From Gemmatimonadaceae bacterium (GTDB lineage Bacteria > Gemmatimonadota > Gemmatimonadetes > Gemmatimonadales > Gemmatimonadaceae), in contig JAICUE010000090.1 in NCBI GenBank assembly GCA_025936015.1, forward strand, positions 1-8,628: DNA of 8,628 nt. The letters run 5' to 3'. Shown here piece by piece: positions 1 to 5,774 of this stretch (the stretch's first letter is position 1; each line of letters begins with the position of its first letter). The translations under genes were made by a program, and so were the position numbers. A model generated the notes under the pieces. It had not been told where the DNA came from. It worked only from the letters and a program-made list of their open reading frames with translations, and searched no databases.

Positions 1-33
1 CGATCGAAGCTCGCTCTTGCTGGTTTTTCAGCA

Positions 34-51
34 GTGTTGAATATTCAGCAC
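34..51. promoter_or_regulatory. 18-bp imperfect palindrome upstream of the DUF5916 gene
   Basis: GTGTTGAATATTCAGCAC pairs with itself in eight of nine positions; the exception is a T/G pair (bases 37 and 48). It is the only AT-rich dyad in the leader and lies 135 bases before the chosen ATG. Its size and position would suit a dimeric repressor or activator site, but no regulator gene is in view. Just before it, bases 18-33 form a small 5-bp stem with a six-base loop, too weak to call a terminator. Confidence 0.3.
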
Positions 52-185
52 GTACGCCGTCGAACGGAGGGCAATTGTCAGCATCGGGTCAACCCTTCGG
101 GCGCACGGCCTGTCCAATCCCGGCGCCACTTCGAGCTGCCGCGACGGCGCCGAGTCCAATCTGTCACCACGCCGCCCCCCACTCT

Positions 186-2879
186 ATGCGCTCTTCCGTC
201 GTCATCGCGCTTTTTGCCGCATGCGTTCCGTTGTGCATTGCGAGGAGCGTATCCGCGCAGCAGGGCGCAGCGTCGAGCGCGAAGCGTACGCCCGATGGGC
301 CGCCGCGAACGATGCGGGCCGTCCGCCGGCAAGGGCCTATCACCCTCGACGGCAAGCTCGACGAAGCCGCGTGGGCCGCGGCGCCGGTCAGCAGCGATTT
401 CGTCCAGAGCTACCCGGCGCCTAACGTGCCGGCGCCGGACCGGACCGAAGTGCGCGTGGTCTACGACGACGATGCGCTCTACGTCGGTGTCCGCATGTTC
501 GACCCGCACCCCGACTCGATCGCCGCGGGACTCGCCCACCGTGACGCGGGGTCGTCGACCGGGATTTACACCGACTGGGCACGAGTCTCGATCGATTCCT
601 ATCACGACCGCCGGACGGCCTTCGCGTTTTCGGCGAGTCCGCGCGGGGTGCAGAACGACTCGTACATCTCCAACGACGGCAACGAGGATACGAACTGGGA
701 CGCCATCTGGGAGGTCGGCACGCGGATCGACTCGGCGGGATGGGTCGCGGAGTACCGGATTCCGCTCAGCCAGCTCCGCTTCGGCGCCGAGAGTGGTCCG
801 CGGGTGTGGGGATTCCAGGTGCAGCGCGACATCGCTCGGCGAAAGGAGCGCGATACGTGGGCACCGTGGACACCCGACGGGAGCGGATTCGTCTCGCGCT
901 TCGGCGACCTGACCGGCATCACCGGCATCGCCGTCGTCAAGCGCCTCGAGGTTGTGCCGTACGTGAGCTCGACGTTCACCCGCGCGCCGGGAAGTACTGA
1001 CGATCCCTTCTACCACTCGACAGAGACCACGCCGAAGGTCGGCGGCGACATCAAGTACGGATTGCCGCGCGGCCTGACGTTGAGTGCGACCATCAACCCC
1101 GACTTCGGCCAGGTCGAGGTCGATCCAGCGGTCGTCAATCTCACCGCGTTCGAGGTGTCGTTCCCGGAGAAGCGTCCGTTCTTCCTCGAGGGGAGCGACG
1201 TCTTCACCTTCGGCCAGGTCGCCACCCATAACGATTATGGAGGGCAGACCTACCTCTACTCGCGGCGCATCGGGCGCCAGCCGCAGCTCGGAGTGCCTGA
1301 CGGTACGCTGTTCGCCGACGTCCCCACCCAGACGACCATCGCCGGCGCGGCGAAGGTGACCGGCCGCGCTGGCCCATGGACCGTCGGGATCCTCGACGCG
1401 GTGACGACCGAACAGCGCGCGCAGCTCGTCACCGGGGACACCGTCCGCGTCGAGCGTCCGGTCGAGCCACTGACGAACTACTTCGCCGGCCGGCTCAAGC
1501 GCGACTTCCGCGGCGGTGCGACGACAGTGGGCGCGATGATCCAGCAGACCACGCGCGCGGTCGGCGACACGGTGTTCTCACCGTACCTCCGTTCGGACGC
1601 GACGTTCGGCGGCATCGATTTCGAGCACGACATGGCGAAGCGCGAATGGATCGCCAGCGGCTTCGCCGGCGGAAGCCTGGTGCGCGGCAGCGAGCAGGCG
1701 ATCGCGGCGACGCAGCGCAACGCGACGCACAACTTCATCCGCCCCGACGCCCCGTACCTCAGCTACGACAGCACCCGCAAATCGTTAGGCGGATACATCA
1801 GCGAGCTCGCGCTGGCGAAGAATGGCACCATCTTCGGGTCGCTCGCACTCAAGGCGAGCAGCCCTGGGCTCGAGCTCAACGACCTCGGCTTCCAGAGCCG
1901 CACTGGCTACCGAGTGATCTCGACACTCGTCGGGAAGCAGAGCTTCACGGCGACTCGTCACCTGCACGACTGGTCGGCGTTCGTCTACCAGAACGACGCC
2001 TGGAATTACGGTGATCGTCCGATCTTCCACGGCTACGCCGGGCAGGCGAGCGCGACGCTCCCCAATTTCTGGAGCGGCAACATCGGCCTGACGTTCTCGC
2101 CGAAATACTACGACGACCAGCTCCTCCGTGGCGGCCCGGAAGGGGCACAGCCGGCGAGCATTTACATGAACGCGGGAATGTCGACGGATTCGCGCAAGCC
2201 GATCCGCCTCGATCTCTCCGGCTCGTACGCGCACGACGTGCTGAGTGGATACTCGAAGGGCGCGAACGTCGCGCTCGACATGCGGCCGACATCGAACATC
2301 CACGTCAACTTCGGGCCGAGCTTCTCGCAGCTCTACGATACGGAACAGTACTGGGGCAAGGCGGTGCGGGACACGCTGGCGAAGACGACGTACGGCAAGC
2401 GTTACGTGCTCGCCGCGCTCCGCCAGAACACGCTCTCGCTCGACACGCGGGTCGACGTCACCTTCACCCCGCACCTCAGCTTCGTCATGTACGCCCAGCC
2501 GTTCGTGTCAGCGGGCCGGTACAACGCATTCAAGGAGTTCCTCGAGCCGGGACAGACGCGGTTCCATGTCTACGATCCCGCCGCGGGTGAGATCTCGTAC
2601 GACGACACCACAGCGACCTACACCATCACGCCCGACGGGGGAACCGCGAAGAGCTTCACGATCGACCAGCCGAACTTCAACGTCCGCTCGCTACGCGGCA
2701 ACGCGGTCCTGCGCTGGGACTACCGACCCGGCTCCGCGTTCTACGTCGTCTGGCAGCAGCAGCGCAGCGACTTCCTGCCGATCGGCGACTTCGAGACGAG
2801 ACGCGACGTTGGCGCGATCTTCCGAACGGTCCCGACCAACGTGTTCCTGATCAAGGCGACGTACTGGATCGGGATGTGA
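186..2879 (+). CDS. CBM9-like / DUF5916 outer-membrane beta-barrel protein
   Basis: This is a secreted, probably outer-membrane protein of 897 residues. From the ATG at 186 the N-terminus is a good signal peptide: MR, then a hydrophobic core (VVIALFAACVPLCIA), then a likely cut after SVSA. Residues about 50-250 resemble the family 9 carbohydrate-binding fold, with PITLDGKLDEAAW at 51-63 and DDDALYVGVRMFD soon after. Residues about 303-340 hold the DUF5916 signature (NPDFGQVEVDP, then FPEKRPFFLEG). The remainder alternates polar and aromatic residues as in a large barrel and ends in YWIGM rather than the usual terminal F or W. The frame stays open upstream to a TTG at 75 preceded by GGAGG (66-70), which would add 37 residues before the signal peptide. 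The ATG is preferred for the signal peptide, although no Shine-Dalgarno precedes it. Ligand and role are unknown; a TonB-independent barrel with a sugar-binding cap is a guess. The family call is strong. Confidence 0.9.
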   Translation: MRSSVVIALFAACVPLCIARSVSAQQGAASSAKRTPDGPPRTMRAVRRQGPITLDGKLDEAAWAAAPVSSDFVQSYPAPNVPAPDRTEVRVVYDDDALYVGVRMFDPHPDSIAAGLAHRDAGSSTGIYTDWARVSIDSYHDRRTAFAFSASPRGVQNDSYISNDGNEDTNWDAIWEVGTRIDSAGWVAEYRIPLSQLRFGAESGPRVWGFQVQRDIARRKERDTWAPWTPDGSGFVSRFGDLTGITGIAVVKRLEVVPYVSSTFTRAPGSTDDPFYHSTETTPKVGGDIKYGLPRGLTLSATINPDFGQVEVDPAVVNLTAFEVSFPEKRPFFLEGSDVFTFGQVATHNDYGGQTYLYSRRIGRQPQLGVPDGTLFADVPTQTTIAGAAKVTGRAGPWTVGILDAVTTEQRAQLVTGDTVRVERPVEPLTNYFAGRLKRDFRGGATTVGAMIQQTTRAVGDTVFSPYLRSDATFGGIDFEHDMAKREWIASGFAGGSLVRGSEQAIAATQRNATHNFIRPDAPYLSYDSTRKSLGGYISELALAKNGTIFGSLALKASSPGLELNDLGFQSRTGYRVISTLVGKQSFTATRHLHDWSAFVYQNDAWNYGDRPIFHGYAGQASATLPNFWSGNIGLTFSPKYYDDQLLRGGPEGAQPASIYMNAGMSTDSRKPIRLDLSGSYAHDVLSGYSKGANVALDMRPTSNIHVNFGPSFSQLYDTEQYWGKAVRDTLAKTTYGKRYVLAALRQNTLSLDTRVDVTFTPHLSFVMYAQPFVSAGRYNAFKEFLEPGQTRFHVYDPAAGEISYDDTTATYTITPDGGTAKSFTIDQPNFNVRSLRGNAVLRWDYRPGSAFYVVWQQQRSDFLPIGDFETRRDVGAIFRTVPTNVFLIKATYWIGM
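419..426 (+). repeat. GCCTAACG word, copy 1
   Basis: Exact copy inside the DUF5916 gene, read as CCT AAC (Pro-Asn) in the coding frame, on the same strand as the gene. Confidence 0.75.
1783..1790 (-). repeat. GCCTAACG word, copy 2 (reverse)
   Basis: CGTTAGGC on the + strand inside the DUF5916 gene, read TCG TTA GGC (Ser-Leu-Gly). It supplies the only TTA codon in this 897-codon gene. Confidence 0.75.
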
Positions 2880-2894
2880 GCCGATGCTGAGAAG

Positions 2895-2920
2895 GCATCA
2901 ACCACAGAGGGCACAGAGAG
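2895..2920 (+). repeat. CACAGAG-type repeat, copy on the 3' side of the GxxExxY gene
   Basis: GCATCAACCACAGAGG at 2895-2910 is an exact 16-base match to 3585-3600, in the same orientation, and runs on into GCACAGAGAG. It fills most of the 51-base gap between the convergent DUF5916 and GxxExxY genes and ends ten bases from the latter's stop codon. The GxxExxY gene is therefore bracketed by members of one repeat family. Confidence 0.85.
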
Positions 2921-2930
2921 AAGCTGACCG

Positions 2931-3323
2931 CTACAGCACCAGGCGCTTGATGCCGTCCCGCATCAGGTGGACATTGAAGTTGCAGATCAACGCCGTGTGC
3001 AGCTCGGCGAGCTTGAGGTAGGTCAGGACCTGCGCCTCAACGATCGGGTGGACCTGGTCGACGGCTTTTACCTCGACGATCACTGATTCCGCGACGACGA
3101 GGTCCACGCGATAGCCAAGCTCGATGCGCGTCCCTTTGTAAACCACAGGGAGCGCGACCTGCCGGGCAACGGCAACACCCCGCTGTCTGAGCTCATGCAC
3201 GAGACACGCTTCATACGCTGACTCGAGCAAGCCGGGCCCGAGATGTCGGTGAACATCGATCGCGGCAGAAATTATTTCGGCAGTGCGGGGGTCGCGAACG
3301 GGCATCGCTGTGGGTGTCGTCAT
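2931..3323 (-). CDS. GxxExxY protein (PD-(D/E)XK nuclease-like)
   Basis: This 130-residue protein is the usual size for the GxxExxY family (TIGR04256). The naming motif is GLLESAY at residues 31-37 inside HLGPGLLESAYE. Further on, YRVDLVV (Asp74) and VIVEVKAV (Glu84, Lys86) give the D...ExK pattern of PD-(D/E)XK nucleases, with Gln98 in QVLTYLKL following. There is no signal peptide or membrane segment, so it is probably cytoplasmic. The biological role of the family is not established; nuclease activity is inferred from fold-level resemblance. The start at 3323 has no clear Shine-Dalgarno. The ATG at 3305 (MPVRDPRT) would shorten it by six residues without losing a motif. The gene lies alone on its strand and is flanked on both sides by CACAGAG repeats, which suggests that gene and repeats moved together. 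Confidence 0.85.
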   Translation of the reverse strand: MTTPTAMPVRDPRTAEIISAAIDVHRHLGPGLLESAYEACLVHELRQRGVAVARQVALPVVYKGTRIELGYRVDLVVAESVIVEVKAVDQVHPIVEAQVLTYLKLAELHTALICNFNVHLMRDGIKRLVL

Positions 3324-3396
3324 GCGCGAACAGTATGCGCGCGCGTCAGCCGAACGTCATCTGGTGAGAGCGAGCTTCACCGCCGGGTAACTCACG

Positions 3397-3433
3397 AACA
3401 GCTTTAACCACAGAGGACGCAGGCGACACAGAG
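3397..3433 (+). repeat. Long CACAGAG-type repeat, left outer arm
   Basis: Starts AACAGCTTTAACCACAGAGG and ends GACACAGAG (37 bases). Its reverse complement aligns with 3731-3768 with one gap and three mismatches, so the two form the outer arms of an inverted repeat about 370 bases across. It has the same orientation as the copy at 2895-2920. Confidence 0.8.
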
Positions 3434-3452
3434 CTGCTTTGCTTCAGGACTG

Positions 3453-3498
3453 TTTTACCGCAGAGCGTTGTTTACCACCGGGGTCTTGTACCATAGGG
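3453..3498 (+). repeat. Decayed partial copies of the repeat core
   Basis: Three short stretches look like eroded versions of TTTAACCACAGAGG: TTTTACCGCAGAGCG at 3453-3467, TTTACCACCGGGG at 3471-3483 and TGTACCATAGGG at 3487-3498. They sit 16-18 bases apart. The resemblance is by eye, so common descent is plausible but not shown. Confidence 0.4.
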
Positions 3499-3589
3499 CC
3501 TTTCTACAAACAGCTCTGTATTGCACAGACTTCCGCGACGCCGCATCGAACAGACTAGCCGTTACTAAGCAGCCTTACTGAACAGCATC

Positions 3590-3655
3590 AACCACAGAGG
3601 ACACAGGGGACACAGAGGTTGCTCTTACTCTGTGTTCCCTGTGTCCTCTGTGGTT
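3590..3655. repeat. Near-perfect 28-bp inverted repeat (hairpin) of the repeat unit
   Basis: The left arm, 3590-3617, begins AACCACAGAGGACACAGG. The right arm, 3628-3655, is its reverse complement except for one base, and the loop is ten bases (3618-3627). Each arm is one full repeat unit, so this is two copies head to head. As RNA or single-stranded DNA it would fold very stably. No U-run follows on either strand, so it is not a standard terminator. Confidence 0.9.
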
Positions 3656-3680
3656 AAAAGCAGTTGCTAAAAGCAGTTGC
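3655..3680 (+). repeat. 13-bp tandem duplication
   Basis: TAAAAGCAGTTGC occurs twice with no gap (3655-3667 and 3668-3680), directly abutting the right arm of the hairpin. This is probably a local slippage duplication. Confidence 0.85.
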
Positions 3681-3730
3681 TGAACAGCTTTGCTTACAGA
3701 CGATTCGTGATTCACAGGGCTTTGCCTTAC

Positions 3731-3768
3731 CTCTGTGTCCCCTGTGCCCTCTGTGGTTAAAAGCTGTT
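3731..3768 (-). repeat. Long CACAGAG-type repeat, right outer arm (inverted)
   Basis: Read on the minus strand it begins AACAGCTTTTAACCACAG and ends GGGGACACAGAG. It is the inverted partner of 3397-3433 and also matches the hairpin arms closely over their 28 bases. Confidence 0.85.
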
Positions 3769-3839
3769 TCGTCGTCCGCGTTCGTCTGTGGTTAAAAGCT
3801 GTTTCGTCGTTCGCTTTTCATCTGTGGTGAACAGCTTTT
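3751..3839 (+). repeat. About 35-bp tandem repeat, two and a half units
   Basis: CTGTGGTTAAAAGCTGTTTC followed by GTCGT starts at 3751 and again at 3786, after 35 and 36 bases. A third, partial unit (CTGTGGTGAACAGCTTTT) starts at 3822. The first unit is also the tail of the inverted repeat copy, so the array appears to have grown from that copy toward the permease gene. It ends three bases before the permease stop codon. Confidence 0.85.
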
Positions 3840-3842
3840 CTC

Positions 3843-5183
3843 TCAGCCGAGCATCGCCGCGGTGAGCGTGAACACCAGCCCGGCGACTCCTATGATCGTT
3901 TCGGCTACCGTCCATGTCGCGAGTGTCTGCGGGACGGTCATGTCGAAGTATTCCTTGATCAGCCAGAAGCCGGAGTCGTTCACGTGCGACAGCACCAGTG
4001 ATCCGGCGCCCGTCGCGATGACGAGAAGCTCGGCGCTCGTGCCGGGGACGAGCAGCGCAATCGGCGCGACGATGCCGGCCGCTGTGGTCATCGCCACCGT
4101 CGCGGAGCCGGTCGCGATTCGGATCAGGGCGGCGATCGTCCAGGCGAGCAGCAGTGGGGATGCATGCGACGTCGTCGCGACTCCGGCGATCGCGTTGCCG
4201 ACGCCGCTGGCGATCAGGACGCGGTTGAAGCCGCCGCCGGCGCCGATGACGAGGATGATCGCGGCGGTGGGCGCGAGGCAGTCGTTGGTGAACTTGAGGA
4301 TGTCGTGGCGCGTGAAGCCCTGGCGAGCGCCTAACGACCAGAAAGAGATGAGCAGCGCGATGAGCAAGGCGACGATAGGGCTGCCGGCGACGTCGAGCAC
4401 GCGGCGTGAGGGGCTGGTGGTGCCTGACGTCAGGTCGGCGACGCTGGCGCCGACCATCAGGATCACCGGGATGAGCACCGTCAGCACCGACGTCGCGAAC
4501 GACGGCATCGGGCGCGTCGTCGTCCCTTCCATGATCGCGGCCATCGGGTTGACGCGATCGAGCCGGATTCGCGGGGAGATCCACGTCGCGTAGATCGGGC
4601 CGGCCAGTGCGGCCGTTGGGAGTCCGATGATCAGCGACCAGAGGATCGTCTTGCCGACGTCGGCGTGATAAGCGCCGACGGCGAGCATCGCGGCCGGATG
4701 GGGGGGGACCATCCCGTGGACGACCGACAGCCCGGCGACCAGCGGGATCCCGATCTTCACCAGCGAGAGGCCGGTACGGCGGGCGATAGTGAACACCAGC
4801 GGAATGAGCAGGACGAATCCCACCTGGAAGAACACCGGGATCCCGACGATGAAGGCGACGAACATGATCGCCCAGTGCACGCGCGACTCGCCGAACCGCG
4901 CGATCAGCGTGGTCGCGATCCGCGTCGCGCCTCCAGACTCGGCCATCATCTTCCCGAGCATCGTTCCCAGCCCGACGACGACCGCGATGAAGCCGAGTGC
5001 GCTGCCGACACCGTCCTGGAACGCGGTGACCACGCTGCCTAACGGCATCCCGGCGGCGGCTCCGAGCACGAGCGAGACGACGACGAGCGCAACGAAGGGG
5101 TGCAGACGGTAGCGCGCGATCAGCACGATCAATGCGACGACGGCGAGTCCCGCGAGAAGAAGCAGCTGCGCGTCGTGCGTCAT
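3843..5183 (-). CDS. gntP: GntP-family gluconate:proton symporter
   Basis: Inner-membrane permease of 446 residues, the normal length for GntP/GntT proteins, which import gluconate or related sugar acids with protons. The sequence is hydrophobic throughout with about a dozen membrane segments. Family landmarks include GVGSALGFIAVVVGLGTMLG (58-77), IPVFFQVGFVLLIPL (115-129), GLSVVHGMVPPHPAAM (151-166), ATGSATVAMTTAAG (357-370) and SHVNDSGFWLIKEYF (399-413). The start codon overlaps the stop of the gluconokinase gene as ATGA, which indicates translational coupling and supports gluconate as substrate. The symbol is for the family; which paralogue (GntT, GntU, GntP, IdnT) cannot be told. It contains two TTA codons, both in GCCTAACG words, and an eight-G run (4700-4707 on +) encoding the conserved VPPH. 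Confidence 0.93.
   Translation of the reverse strand: MTHDAQLLLLAGLAVVALIVLIARYRLHPFVALVVVSLVLGAAAGMPLGSVVTAFQDGVGSALGFIAVVVGLGTMLGKMMAESGGATRIATTLIARFGESRVHWAIMFVAFIVGIPVFFQVGFVLLIPLVFTIARRTGLSLVKIGIPLVAGLSVVHGMVPPHPAAMLAVGAYHADVGKTILWSLIIGLPTAALAGPIYATWISPRIRLDRVNPMAAIMEGTTTRPMPSFATSVLTVLIPVILMVGASVADLTSGTTSPSRRVLDVAGSPIVALLIALLISFWSLGARQGFTRHDILKFTNDCLAPTAAIILVIGAGGGFNRVLIASGVGNAIAGVATTSHASPLLLAWTIAALIRIATGSATVAMTTAAGIVAPIALLVPGTSAELLVIATGAGSLVLSHVNDSGFWLIKEYFDMTVPQTLATWTVAETIIGVAGLVFTLTAAMLG
4329..4336 (+). repeat. GCCTAACG word, copy 3
   Basis: Inside the permease gene; on the coding strand it reads TCG TTA GGC (Ser-Leu-Gly), the same three codons as copy 2 in an unrelated protein. Confidence 0.75.
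5037..5044 (+). repeat. GCCTAACG word, copy 4
   Basis: Inside the permease gene; on the coding strand it reads CCG TTA GGC (Pro-Leu-Gly, residues 47-49). Confidence 0.75.
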
Positions 5184-5728
5184 TCGTCGTCGCTCGGTGA
5201 GGGAGTCGCCGCGCCCGGCACGGGGCCGGCGGAAGGTTCGTGATCACGGTGGATACGCTCGACGATCAGCGAAACGATCGTCTCGGGCGAACGTTCGTTG
5301 TCGTAAACCCACGCGTGTTCGTCGGCGTCGGGGGGCTCGAGGATGGCGAGTTGGCTGTCGAGGAGCGACGCCGGCATGTAGTGGCCGGTGCGATGCTCGA
5401 GCCGCTCGGCGATCAGCGGGCGCGGCGCGGTGAGGAGGATGAACTGCACCGCCGGATCGGCGGCGCGAAGGTACTCGCGGTAGCCCCGCTTGAGCACCGA
5501 CGCGGCGACGACGAGTCCCTTGCCTTCGCGGCGCGCAGTGGCGACGCGCGCGGCGAGAGCGGTGAGCCAGCCGGCGCGGTCTTCGTCGGTGAGCGGGACA
5601 CCCGACGCCATCTTCGCGACGTTGGCGGGAGGGTGATATTCGTCGCCCTCGACGTACTCGACGCCTAACGCGCGGGCAAGGCGCGACCCGATCAGCGTCT
5701 TCCCGGCACCGGCGACTCCCATCACCAC
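5180..5728 (-). CDS. gntK: Gluconokinase (GntK/IdnK family)
   Basis: Cytoplasmic kinase of about 182 residues that phosphorylates gluconate with ATP to 6-phosphogluconate. The P-loop GVAGAGKT lies at residues 4-11. The substrate-side motif EGDEYHPPANVAKMASG follows at 27-43, then LTDEDRAGWL (46-55), ASVLKRGYR (76-84) and RTGHYMPASLLDSQ (113-126) with LEPP at 130-133, all typical of the family. The C-terminus carries an extra Pro/Ser/Asp-rich tail of about 20 residues. The start is uncertain: GTG at 5728 is followed by GTG and ATG, none with a Shine-Dalgarno, and the frame stays open upstream through a ten-base G/C run. The next gene, the permease, overlaps by four bases. The SRAP gene ends 46 bases upstream on the same strand, so all three may be co-transcribed. 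Confidence 0.93.
   Translation of the reverse strand: MVMGVAGAGKTLIGSRLARALGVEYVEGDEYHPPANVAKMASGVPLTDEDRAGWLTALAARVATARREGKGLVVAASVLKRGYREYLRAADPAVQFILLTAPRPLIAERLEHRTGHYMPASLLDSQLAILEPPDADEHAWVYDNERSPETIVSLIVERIHRDHEPSAGPVPGAATPSPSDDE
5663..5670 (+). repeat. GCCTAACG word, copy 5
   Basis: Inside the gluconokinase gene; the coding strand reads GCG TTA GGC (Ala-Leu-Gly, residues 20-22). This is the gene's only TTA codon. Confidence 0.75.
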
Positions 5729-5761
5729 GTAGCGGTCGTCAGGCAGGGCGTTCTCGCGGGC

Positions 5762-5771
5762 GGGGGGGGGG
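5762..5771. repeat. Ten-base G/C homopolymer in the SRAP-gluconokinase gap
   Basis: Ten Gs on + (ten Cs on the coding strand) lie three bases after the SRAP stop codon and 33 bases before the GTG start of the gluconokinase gene. Tracts of this length are prone to slippage and to sequencing error. As it lies outside both called genes, a length change would alter the leader rather than the protein, unless the true gluconokinase start is further upstream. Confidence 0.8.
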
Positions 5772-5774
5772 AGG

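Larger units (their letters stand above)
3324..3842. other. Repeat-filled non-coding region between the GxxExxY and gluconate permease genes
   Basis: These 519 bases contain no credible gene and are visibly less GC-rich than the coding DNA. They are built from repeats of the AACAGCTTTTAACCACAGAGG type in both orientations, with intact and decayed copies. Two outer inverted copies (3397-3433 and 3731-3768) enclose a near-perfect 28-bp hairpin (3590-3655). Tandem units follow at 3751-3839. There are no GCCTAACG words here. Any promoter for the GxxExxY gene and any terminator for the permease transcript should lie here, but I see no U-run terminator. Confidence 0.8.

Noticed and set aside
78..1229. 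Long antisense reading frame (383 codons) opposite the DUF5916 gene
   Set aside because: It is Arg/Asp/Val-rich as expected for a shadow frame in GC-rich coding DNA, shows no domain, and the sense frame has clear family motifs.
1785..2474. Minus-strand frame of 229 codons under the barrel domain
   Set aside because: Composition is typical of an out-of-frame shadow, with no recognisable motif or ribosome site.
3590..3655. Rho-independent terminator
   Set aside because: The stem is very long and no U-run follows on either strand; it is better explained as two inverted repeat units.
3404..3768. CRISPR array
   Set aside because: Repeats occur in both orientations, vary in length and sequence, and are not separated by uniform spacers; no cas gene is present.
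2895..3842. Insertion sequence
   Set aside because: There is no transposase, and no target duplication can be defined without an empty site. The GxxExxY protein is not a known transposase.
4700..4707. Frameshift in the eight-G run of the permease
   Set aside because: The reading frame and family motifs are intact on both sides (GMVPPHPAAM), so no frameshift is present in this sequence.
3757..5247. Minus-strand frame of 496 codons over the permease gene
   Set aside because: It is an Arg/Asp-rich shadow of the permease, and its tail runs into the tandem repeats. The permease frame has all family motifs.
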